From: Psychrobacter immobilis
GTDB lineage: Bacteria; Pseudomonadota; Gammaproteobacteria; Pseudomonadales; Moraxellaceae
Length of the DNA: 64,000 bases
Direction: 5' to 3'
Assembly (NCBI RefSeq): GCF_904846235.1
Contig: NZ_CAJGZN010000007.1
Coordinates: forward strand, 1-64,000
The notes below the pieces were generated by a model that saw only the letters and a list, made by a program, of their open reading frames with translations, searched no databases and was not told where the DNA came from. Positions within the stretch are counted from its first letter, which is position 1, and the number at the start of each line of letters is the position of its first letter. This document shows positions 17,988 to 25,044 of this stretch, one piece after another. The translations under genes and the position numbers were made by a program.

Positions 17988-18406
17988 AAATAGTCCGCTG
18001 GCTAGAAAATAAAAATACTATCGAAGAAGCAATAAGTGGCGCTCAATCATCATAAGGGATAACGCTATGATTGACAAACCAAGAGGCCATCACCAATCAA
18101 TGATTAGAAAGTGACAGCGTTAGTCAGAGGCTGCCTTATCGCTTTTGAAAATAAATTCTGACATTGAGGCAGACATACGTTAAACACGTGCAAGCAGCTT
18201 TCTATCTTCTACTAAAGAGCAGACAGTTTTGATACGTTATATATTTAACAAATCTGTACTCTTGGGGAGTACTCCGCGTAACGTAAAAGGTAGTCAAGTG
18301 CTGAGCAGTTGGGTAAACTATGAAATATGCTCTATATTGAAAGTTATTCGTTATCAGCGGCGTTCCTGCCAGCTCGTTAATACTATTTCGAGATTAATCT
18401 AAAAGT
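17988..18406. other. Intergenic region, 419 bases
   Basis: Divergent region between aroE and a lipoprotein gene. It contains one perfect inverted repeat, GTACTC-N5-GAGTAC, at 18256-18272, about 135 bases upstream of the lipoprotein start, which might be a protein-binding site. Nothing else is recognisable. Confidence 0.45.
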
Positions 18407-19084
18407 GTGAGTAAATTATCCATGTGGAATCCTAACCTACAATCCCTTCTAGTCGGTACGATAATGGCAGTTGGTGTGGCGCTCAGTGGCTGTGACAGCA
18501 CCAAAGAAGATGCTCCAAACCCAGATGCTGAGGCCAGTGAGCAGGCAACAACGAATGAGCCAGTACAGGACAGCGCAAACAATCCTGACCTAGATGGTGC
18601 CACTGCTCAGCAAGGCACGCCAGTGAGATACGATGTCGCAGCATGGGGTACGGATAAGGTAGAGTCGCTCGCTGTAGATGAGTTAGATAGTATAAAATCG
18701 GTGTTTGGCGAAGTGATGAGCACGGACGAAAACAGCCTAGACTATGCCAGTAATCCAGCGGCAAAATATCGCTTTATGAAAACGGACGCGCCTTATCTAG
18801 ATATCATCGACTCTGAAAAATATCTAGAGCTTGGCTGGTACTATGCCAATCCTACTGACACAGACAAAGAAAAAGAGCTGAGCCAAAACCACGCCAAAAA
18901 AGCCTATCAGCTATCACGTCAATTGATGGGTGATGATGGCGGAAAAATGGTTGCTGATATGCTCAATAGTCAAATCATCAAAAACAGAATCGTCGGTGGA
19001 CAAAAGATAGAGCTAGCAAAATGTGAGTTCTACAGTTGCATGCTAGTTATAAATAAAGCCGCTGCTCAAACAGAAAATAGCTAA
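18407..19084 (+). CDS. Lipoprotein of unknown function
   Basis: About 225 residues. I chose the GTG at 18407 because it gives the signal peptide a positive charge (MSKLSMW...); ATG 18422 is the alternative. The hydrophobic core ends in the lipobox LSGC, so the mature protein would begin at Cys about 29 and be lipid-anchored. After an acidic, Asn/Glu-rich linker (about residues 31-65) comes a helical region without a family I recognise; two late cysteines (KCEFYSCMLV) could form a disulphide. It ends 3 bases before pabC and is probably co-transcribed with it. The function is unknown. Confidence 0.75.
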   Translation: MSKLSMWNPNLQSLLVGTIMAVGVALSGCDSTKEDAPNPDAEASEQATTNEPVQDSANNPDLDGATAQQGTPVRYDVAAWGTDKVESLAVDELDSIKSVFGEVMSTDENSLDYASNPAAKYRFMKTDAPYLDIIDSEKYLELGWYYANPTDTDKEKELSQNHAKKAYQLSRQLMGDDGGKMVADMLNSQIIKNRIVGGQKIELAKCEFYSCMLVINKAAAQTENS

Positions 19085-19087
19085 ATC

Positions 19088-20116
19088 ATGACCGATACGA
19101 CGTCAGTGCCAAACGGTTGGGTGTGTCTGTACCCACAAGTCAGCAGTATGACCGATGATAGTAGTTTGACCAAAGACAGCAGTGTGACCGAAGAGGATAG
19201 GTCGACCAGCCAAACGGTAACCATGTCTCTAGATAATCGCGGACTGGCATATGCTGATGGCTTCTTTACCACCATGGGTGTCATTGATGGGTTAATACTA
19301 TGGTCAGATTATCATTATCGGCGGCTTGTCTCTCATGCTGAAGCCTTGCAGCTCAATATAAATAGCGAAGAGCTATTAGCAGTACTGCAGCTGTATGCCC
19401 AGCAGTTAGAGCAGGGCATGCTAAAGCTAGTAGTCACTCGTGCTGCGCAGAATGTACGCGGTTATGGTTATACACCTAATACAAATGGTAGCAACTGTGA
19501 GATATGGCTAAAGGCTACTGCAATGAGAGTTTCTACTGCGCTGCAACTGTCTTTGCCTGATGTAAAATTGGTACCTATCCAACCTAATGCTTCGGCAATA
19601 TGCTTGTCCTCTCAGATTGCTTGCTTACCGCCACCGCTGGCAGGTCTCAAAAGCCTTAATCGTTTAGACAATGTCCTCGCTAGTGGTGAGCTACAACGTA
19701 TAAAAGCTGAGCCATTGGCATCAAAGCTTGCTTCAACACTTAGTGAAGGACTACTACGCGATATGAGCGGGCAGTGGGTCGAGGGCACGATGAGTAATGT
19801 ATTCTATCAATTGGCAGAAGCACCACTATCAGAATCCAAAACTAGCTCTAGTATTCATAAAGATGATGAAGATTACCTAACCACTGGCCAATGGTACACG
19901 CCTTCTATGGCTCAATCAGGCGTTACTGGCGTCATGCGTCAGGTAATTATAGATGCACTATCCACAACACAGTATCCAGTCATAATCAGGTCGCTACGAG
20001 ATGAAGATTTGCCTAAATTAACGCAGCTTTTCTTTTGCAATGCACTGCGCGGTATCATGCCAATGAGCAGTCTGACGTTGTTGTCAGGTGATGTTGTGGA
20101 TTTTGAATCTGCCTAG
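19088..20116 (+). CDS. pabC: Aminodeoxychorismate lyase (class IV PLP enzyme)
   Basis: 342 residues. The motif DNRGLAYADGFFTTMGV, the Schiff-base lysine block GLKSLNRLDNVLASGEL, the EGTMSNVFY cofactor block and GVTGVMRQVII define the class IV aminotransferase fold. The wording around the Lys resembles E. coli PabC. The enzyme converts aminodeoxychorismate to p-aminobenzoate for folate synthesis. Assignment is supported by the nearby mltG and tmk genes, which follow pabC directly in many gammaproteobacteria; here they are 2.7 kb away because of an inserted block. There is an N-terminal Ser/Thr/Asp-rich insertion at about residues 18-45. Confidence 0.88.
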   Translation: MTDTTSVPNGWVCLYPQVSSMTDDSSLTKDSSVTEEDRSTSQTVTMSLDNRGLAYADGFFTTMGVIDGLILWSDYHYRRLVSHAEALQLNINSEELLAVLQLYAQQLEQGMLKLVVTRAAQNVRGYGYTPNTNGSNCEIWLKATAMRVSTALQLSLPDVKLVPIQPNASAICLSSQIACLPPPLAGLKSLNRLDNVLASGELQRIKAEPLASKLASTLSEGLLRDMSGQWVEGTMSNVFYQLAEAPLSESKTSSSIHKDDEDYLTTGQWYTPSMAQSGVTGVMRQVIIDALSTTQYPVIIRSLRDEDLPKLTQLFFCNALRGIMPMSSLTLLSGDVVDFESA

Positions 20117-20119
20117 TTG

Positions 20120-20317
20120 TTATTGAAAGATATTGAATTGGGTATCAATAAAATCATCTGGATATAAAACCACTTGCTCATTTCTATACATTTCTTGCGC
20201 TTTTAAAAGGGTACTTTGCTCATCTTCAGCGACAACATCCACGATAGTGCTTAATGTTTCGACAATTTCAACTTGAAAGGTTTGTGCTGCTTTTTTATCT
20301 TTTCTTATTATACTCAC
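20120..20317 (-). CDS. DpnD/PcfM-like small protein associated with the DpnI locus
   Basis: 65 residues from a GTG start with only a weak ribosome-binding site. The core FQVEIVETLSTIVDVVAED followed by KAQEMYRNEQVVLYPDDFIDTQF closely resembles the DpnD/PcfM-like family: a short beta-strand protein with ETLS, a helix ending MYRN, and a V-L-x-x-D-D/E-F/Y-x-D-T ending. dpnD accompanies dpnC (R.DpnI) in Streptococcus, and its role is not established. Here a DpnI homologue lies 1.5 kb away on the same strand, with two unknown genes on the opposite strand between. The pairing strengthens both assignments. The stop lies 3 bases from the convergent pabC stop. Confidence 0.78.
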   Translation of the reverse strand: MSIIRKDKKAAQTFQVEIVETLSTIVDVVAEDEQSTLLKAQEMYRNEQVVLYPDDFIDTQFNIFQ

Positions 20318-20383
20318 ACTCGATTCTCATATATCACTTCAGTCATCAATACCAAGTAGATTAGCAAAAGCCATCAAAAGAAG

Positions 20384-20433
20384 TGATCGTCTTTTGTTAC
20401 GCAGACTTGTGTCATAAAGCAAATCGATCAATG
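20384..20433 (+). promoter_or_regulatory. Paired GATC boxes upstream of unknown gene A
   Basis: Box 1 (20384-20399, TGATCGTCTTTTGTTA) and box 2 (20422-20433, AATCGATCAATG) recur upstream of the paralogous gene at 21355 with the same 37-base offset. TGATCG of box 1 is the inverse of CGATCA in box 2. The pair lies 30-75 bases before the gene start and also faces the divergent dpnD-like gene. An operator or duplicated promoter is likely; a link to GATC methylation is inference. Confidence 0.5.
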
Positions 20434-20460
20434 CTGCTTATCTAATAAGGAGATAAGCCA

Positions 20461-21027
20461 ATGTACGAAGTTTATGAAGATGAAAGTATCCCACTACAAA
20501 TCCGTCGTTTGATGGTGTTTGATGAAATCTGTAAATTAGCGAAGAAAGAACCTGATGAAATTATTCATTTATCAAAATTTACTCAGTTATCACTCGGAGT
20601 TATGTATCTAAAGGATTTCAAGAAATTTATAGCCTTTGGTGGTGTGTTTGAGTATGCACAAACACCCGAAGAAGTTATTGAGCAACGTATTCGCATTTTT
20701 CCTAACGACGAGCCAGTAAAGTGTGCGCTGACTGTTAATCTAAAGCAGTTTACTCGCCCAGCTAGTACACCTATACAATTAGTGTGGTATTGGAATAAAT
20801 ATGTAAAGAATAGAATGCATGCTTATGTTGACTATCGTGAAGAAGTTTTTTTTCGGATAAATGATGAAATTGATTCGGATTACCCACCGCATAAGTTTCA
20901 TGACCGTCTAGTTGCGACAGCTCGTCTGCCACTATGGGATGATAGAGATGAGTTAATTGCAGACGTATACCGTGACAATCAAGGCGAACCTAGACCTGAA
21001 CGTTATAATGAAAGGCGTCTGTTATAA
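20461..21027 (+). CDS. Unknown protein A of the DpnI-linked paralogous pair
   Basis: 188 residues and no family I recognise. It is clearly related to the protein at 21355-21849, with about half of positions identical by eye, including IPLQIRRLM, EPDEIIHL, AFGGVFEYA, EVIEQ, FTRPASTP, WNKYVKNR and the C-terminal block DYPPHKFHDRLVA followed by LPLWDD. Protein A carries a 24-residue charged tail that its paralogue lacks. It is soluble, with no signal peptide or membrane helix. AAGGAG lies 8 bases before the ATG. It sits between a DpnD-like gene and a DpnI homologue, so a regulatory, modulating or counter-acting role in that system is possible but unproven. Confidence 0.75.
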   Translation: MYEVYEDESIPLQIRRLMVFDEICKLAKKEPDEIIHLSKFTQLSLGVMYLKDFKKFIAFGGVFEYAQTPEEVIEQRIRIFPNDEPVKCALTVNLKQFTRPASTPIQLVWYWNKYVKNRMHAYVDYREEVFFRINDEIDSDYPPHKFHDRLVATARLPLWDDRDELIADVYRDNQGEPRPERYNERRLL

Positions 21028-21354
21028 TTCGAAATAATTACCATGTTATACGAAACTCATAATTAAGTTACTACTTATAGTTATAGCTGCTAATAAATTT
21101 TAGCGGCTGTATATTATGATCTTGATACTGTGTTTATATGATGTATCAGCCTTCTTACATAAATCACCACTCGCCTTTGAGGCTCCGACAATCGAAGTTA
21201 ATGCACTGGTATTTTCGCAAGAAGTCTATTGAGTGATGCATATCTCCAATAACGTTCTTCATAATTGATCGTCTTTTGTTAATGAGTATTGCGTACTGAT
21301 GTTAATCGATCAATGATTGCATTCTATCCAATACTATCTAACAGGGGATAATAA
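21028..21354. other. Intergenic region between the paralogues, 327 bases
   Basis: It holds no gene. Its last 90 bases repeat the paired GATC boxes found before gene A; the first 240 bases show no recognisable feature and no clear terminator for gene A. Confidence 0.5.
21266..21315 (+). promoter_or_regulatory. Paired GATC boxes upstream of unknown gene B
   Basis: A second copy of the boxes at 20384-20433: TGATCGTCTTTTGTTA at 21266-21281 and AATCGATCAATG at 21304-21315. The boxes are conserved while the 22 bases between them have diverged, which suggests that both boxes and their spacing are under selection. Confidence 0.5.
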
Positions 21355-21849
21355 ATGCGTACTACCTATGAAGATCAACGAATTCCACTACAAGTTCGTA
21401 GATTGATGATATTTAATAAAGTTTGCTGTGCAGCGAAAAGAGACCCTGATGAAATAATTCACTTACCTTGTTATTCACAGATAGCATTTAGTATTGTTTA
21501 TTCTAAGAAAGATAAAAAATACACAGCATTTGGGAGTGTGTTTAAGTATGCGCATACCCGTCAAGAAGTCATTGAACAAGGTTTAGATAAGCAGTTTCAT
21601 GAAGATACTGTGATGTGTGCAATCACAACCGAAAGACAAGCCTTTACTAAAGCTTCTCGCACTCCGTTAGGGCTGTTAATGAGCTGGAATAAACAGGTAA
21701 AAAATCGAGCTTATACCTGTCTCGATGGCAATGTGAAACACTTTTTCAAGATAAATGATGAGCTCGAGCTAGATTACCCTCCTCATAAATTTTACGGTCG
21801 TTTGGTTGCTGCCAAAGGTTTACCATTATGGGATGATAAGTGTTCTTAG
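21355..21849 (+). CDS. Unknown protein B of the DpnI-linked paralogous pair
   Basis: 164 residues, a paralogue of the 188-residue protein at 20461-21027 and of no family I recognise. Shared blocks include YEDQRIPLQVRRLM, DPDEIIHL, YTAFGSVFKYAHT, EVIEQ, WNKQVKNR and LDYPPHKFYGRLVA, ending LPLWDDKCS without the charged tail of protein A. An AGGGGA ribosome-binding site precedes the ATG. Its stop codon overlaps the stop of the convergent DpnI-like gene by four bases, so transcripts of the two must run into each other. Upstream boxes match those of gene A, consistent with tandem duplication of gene plus promoter. Confidence 0.75.
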   Translation: MRTTYEDQRIPLQVRRLMIFNKVCCAAKRDPDEIIHLPCYSQIAFSIVYSKKDKKYTAFGSVFKYAHTRQEVIEQGLDKQFHEDTVMCAITTERQAFTKASRTPLGLLMSWNKQVKNRAYTCLDGNVKHFFKINDELELDYPPHKFYGRLVAAKGLPLWDDKCS

Positions 21850-22610
21850 TATAACTTTCGATAATGACCACGGCTCACAAATTCAATGATGCCTTTATCT
21901 CGTAATACTTGTAACTGTTGGCGAATTTTATCTTTTACGTGGTTGTTTTCAGGATGTTTGAGCTGCAACTCGTCAGCAAAAGCATAAACTTGATTGAGAG
22001 AAAAACTGACATCGAGACGGTCGATACATTGCCAGACATCGAGTGTCCAACCGCGTGAAGCCATAGATTGCTTGCGTAAAAATAAAGTCTTTTGGAACTG
22101 TTGAGTAACATTTTCACGCGGTATAACTTGTTGGTCTTTGACCAAAAATACTTTGCCAGATTCGGGTACTTGGCGTAAGTCAATATTGCAACCAACCCAA
22201 CCTGCTCGTTTTGCCGTCACTGATAAGGGTTTACGCTTAACAATAATATCGGGTGTAAAGAAATGCTTGGGAATAATCAGAAAATTATTGACGGTGTACT
22301 CTTTTGAGTAGGTTAAAAAGAAGAAACTGGGATTGTCCTTACTATTGATACGCTCAATCATCGTCTTATAAGCGCCATCATTGACAACATTGCTTAACTT
22401 GGCTTTTTTACTTTTTAGCTCATATTGCTCATTACAATTTTCGCAATAAAAATCAGCAACAGGTTTGTTATTAGCAAACTCAGCTAGCGACTGGGCGCTA
22501 CAATTGGTGCAATAACTATTCTCTTTTACCCATGCTTCACTGAGTACACGAACTTTTTGAGATTCAGAGTGATAGTTTTTGGCAAGACTTTGGTTGAAAT
22601 GTAGGTTCAT
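21846..22610 (-). CDS. dpnC: DpnI-like type II restriction endonuclease (cleaves methylated GATC)
   Basis: 254 residues, the same length as R.DpnI as I recall it, and similar throughout. Four zinc-site cysteines lie at about 34, 37, 56 and 59 (YCTNC, FYCENC). The PD-(D/E)xK nuclease residues are D53 (PVADFYC), E64 and K66 (ELKSKK). Further shared blocks are NDGAYKTMIERI, KRAGWVGCNIDLRQVPESG, LFLRKQSMASRGWTLDV, and a winged-helix C-terminus ending KDKIRQQLQVLRDKGIIEFVSRGHYRKLY. DpnI cuts GATC only when the adenine is methylated, so it restricts Dam-methylated incoming DNA and requires an unmethylated host. All key residues are present, so activity is expected. Specificity is inferred from homology. 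Confidence 0.93.
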   Translation of the reverse strand: MNLHFNQSLAKNYHSESQKVRVLSEAWVKENSYCTNCSAQSLAEFANNKPVADFYCENCNEQYELKSKKAKLSNVVNDGAYKTMIERINSKDNPSFFFLTYSKEYTVNNFLIIPKHFFTPDIIVKRKPLSVTAKRAGWVGCNIDLRQVPESGKVFLVKDQQVIPRENVTQQFQKTLFLRKQSMASRGWTLDVWQCIDRLDVSFSLNQVYAFADELQLKHPENNHVKDKIRQQLQVLRDKGIIEFVSRGHYRKLY

Positions 22611-22778
22611 AAGATATTTTCACGATTAATAGATAAGCTGAGAATACTGAAAAACACCTAAGTATTAAGCCATATAAACTACCATCAAGAGCAAGATAAT
22701 TCATAAGCTAAGCAAATACCATTGAAAATCGCACGGTTCAATGCTAAATTCTAGCAAACATCTGCCTCGCGAGTTGCC

Positions 22779-24068
22779 ATGAGCAAGCCTACACCCAATA
22801 TACCACCTGAACGTCCCAATGAGTCGCCGTCAAACAAGCAAGATGGCACAGTCGAGGAGCGTGTCGATACCACGCTGCCGGACGCGCAACCAGTGGTAGA
22901 TGAGGTGGAAGACACATCAGCAACGCCAGCAACCAACGTCTCGCTCATCAGCGGCAACAGTAAACCGCGCCAATATAAAGTCAATAACCCATCTTTTTTT
23001 ATGCAACGCGGCTATCAAGTGCTGCTAGTGTTGGGGCTTATTGCTGCATTTTTCTTGGTCATGGTTTATCAGACGTTGTTTGGTCGTATCGAGCAGCCGC
23101 AGCAAATGGTCACGATTGAGCCAGGTCAGACCTATTATGGTCTACTACCGCAGTGGCAGCAGCAGATTCCGCTGTTTTCGGCAGGTGTGGCCAAGCTATA
23201 TATCAAATCGCAAGTCAATGCACCGTTGCATGCTGGTACGTATCAATTACCCGAAAACCCGACTATCGCTGAGGCGTTACAAATACTAGGTCAAGGCGCA
23301 AAAGCGGCTATGGTCAAGGTGCAAATCATCGAAGGCAAGACATCTAAAGACCTTTACCAAGCACTGCGTGATAATGACAAAATCGAAAAAGAAGTACTGA
23401 CTGCAGATAGTGACAATGCGAGTATTGCACAAGCATTGGATTTGACGGGTGTATTACCAGATAGTGTGGCTAATAGCAGTGACCCGATTGTTAACTATAA
23501 TCTTGAAGGTTGGTTCGCGCCTGACACTTATTATTATGGTGAAGGAACCAGCGATAAAAAAGTACTGACTGACTTGTATAAGCGTCAGCAGCAGGTACTG
23601 ACTGATGCGTGGGAAAATCGTGCGCCGAATCTGCCTTATAAGAGTCCATATGAAGCGCTAGTCATGGCGTCTATTATCGAAAAAGAGACCAGTGTTGCTG
23701 ATGAACGTCCTTTAGTTTCTGCCGTATTTAGAAATCGCTTGAATAAAAACATGCGTATGCAGACGGACCCGACCATTATCTATGGTATGGGCAGTCGTTA
23801 TGATGGCAATATCCGCCGCAAAGACATCAATGAAAAAACATCTTATAACACCTATCAAATTGATGGTTTGCCGCCAACGCCAATTGCGCTACCATCAGCG
23901 GCCTCTATCGAAGCGACCTTACATCCTGCTGATAGTGAAGCGTTGTATTTTGTGGCAACGGGCAATGGCGGGCACAAATTTACCAATAGCTTGGCTGAGC
24001 ATAATCAAGCGGTAAAAGACTATCTCAGTGTCATGCGTGAGAAAAAATCTCAAACACCGCCGCAGTAA
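22779..24068 (+). CDS. mltG: Endolytic murein transglycosylase MltG
   Basis: 429 residues. A cytoplasmic, acidic and proline-rich tail (about 1-75) is followed by one membrane helix (VLLVLGLIAAFFLVMVYQTLF, about 80-100), a LysM-like region and the YceG catalytic domain. The active-site glutamate lies in MASIIEKETSVADERPLVSAVFRNRL, followed by MQTDPTIIYG and TYQIDGLPPTPIALPS. MltG cleaves nascent peptidoglycan strands and is thought to terminate glycan elongation. It normally sits between pabC and tmk; here tmk follows but pabC is displaced upstream by the DpnI island. Confidence 0.93.
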   Translation: MSKPTPNIPPERPNESPSNKQDGTVEERVDTTLPDAQPVVDEVEDTSATPATNVSLISGNSKPRQYKVNNPSFFMQRGYQVLLVLGLIAAFFLVMVYQTLFGRIEQPQQMVTIEPGQTYYGLLPQWQQQIPLFSAGVAKLYIKSQVNAPLHAGTYQLPENPTIAEALQILGQGAKAAMVKVQIIEGKTSKDLYQALRDNDKIEKEVLTADSDNASIAQALDLTGVLPDSVANSSDPIVNYNLEGWFAPDTYYYGEGTSDKKVLTDLYKRQQQVLTDAWENRAPNLPYKSPYEALVMASIIEKETSVADERPLVSAVFRNRLNKNMRMQTDPTIIYGMGSRYDGNIRRKDINEKTSYNTYQIDGLPPTPIALPSAASIEATLHPADSEALYFVATGNGGHKFTNSLAEHNQAVKDYLSVMREKKSQTPPQ

Positions 24069-24156
24069 TACTCCTTCTTAATCTTCTTAAAAAACTTATC
24101 GTTTATTGAGTGCTACAAAGTAGAGGTAGCGCTCATCAATGACATAAGGTCATATC

Positions 24157-24888
24157 ATGTCAGTATCTATGCACACCAGCGCAACACCTTCACATAGCAG
24201 CATACCATCATCGAATCTACCTGAATCAAGTGCTTCAAATACGGAGACGGCACCGACGTTAGGCCGCTTTATTAGTTTTGAAGGGACCGAAGGCGTGGGC
24301 AAAACCACCGCGATTGAACAGTTATGCTTGCGCTTAGAAGCTAATGGAATTCCATATCTACGTACTCGTGAGCCGGGTGGCAGCCCATTTGCCGAGCAAT
24401 TGCGTGACATACTATTGGACCCAGCGACTGATATCGAAGACGATACCGAGTTGCTACTATTGTTTGCGGCGCGCTGTGATCACATGCAGCAGGTCATCTT
24501 ACCAGCGCTTCAAAATGGTACTTGGGTGATATGTGACAGGTTTACCGACTCTACTATCGCGTATCAGGGTTTTGGACGTGCGTATGGCGACGAGTTGGTA
24601 CGCGGCAAAATCGATATGCTTATCAAACAATTTGTGACGCAGCTTCCTGAGCTAACATTGTGGTTGGATTTGCCAGTAGCAGAGGGCATGAAGCGTGCCA
24701 ATAAGCGCAGTGCGGCAGATCGTTTTGAGCAGCAGGCTACCGAGTTTTTTACTTGGGTGCATACTGGTTTTAGCCAGCTTGCGAGCGAGTATCCTGAGCG
24801 TATACAGCGTATTGATGCATCGGGCAGTACGGATGATGTAAGTGCGCGTATATGGCAGACAGTTATGGACAGATTCGATATCAAGTAA
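24157..24888 (+). CDS. tmk: Thymidylate kinase
   Basis: 243 residues, about 30 longer than usual because of a Ser/Pro-rich N-terminal extension before GRFISFEGTEGVGKTTAIEQL. The P-loop is GTEGVGKTT; the dTMP-binding LRTREPGGSPFAEQLRDILLD and the DRFTDSTIAYQGFGRA block follow, then the lid region. The enzyme phosphorylates dTMP to dTDP. AAGG precedes ATG 24157 at good spacing, which favours the long form. It follows mltG by 88 bases; holB, often next, is absent and the following gene is convergent. Confidence 0.93.
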   Translation: MSVSMHTSATPSHSSIPSSNLPESSASNTETAPTLGRFISFEGTEGVGKTTAIEQLCLRLEANGIPYLRTREPGGSPFAEQLRDILLDPATDIEDDTELLLLFAARCDHMQQVILPALQNGTWVICDRFTDSTIAYQGFGRAYGDELVRGKIDMLIKQFVTQLPELTLWLDLPVAEGMKRANKRSAADRFEQQATEFFTWVHTGFSQLASEYPERIQRIDASGSTDDVSARIWQTVMDRFDIK

Positions 24889-24961
24889 TTAAATTTTGCC
24901 AAGTAGATTTATAGGGCAGTTAGATGTATCGATAGTTAGTTAGACAGTCAGTTAGCACCAA

Positions 24962-24996
24962 TAAAAAGCCCCAGCATATTGCTGGGGCTTTTTATT
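24962..24996. terminator. Bidirectional terminator between tmk and the antiporter gene
   Basis: A long stem, AAAAAGCCCCAGCA against TGCTGGGGCTTTTT, with a short ATAT-like loop between convergent genes. Confidence 0.92.
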
Positions 24997-25044
24997 AAGG
25001 TAAATATTTTATCTTTAAATCAATAAAGCAGATAACTATGCACG

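Noticed and set aside
22611..22778. Search for direct repeats marking the edges of the DpnI island
   Set aside because: I compared the sequence after pabC (20117 on) with that before mltG and saw no convincing direct repeat or integrase; the insertion mechanism is unknown.
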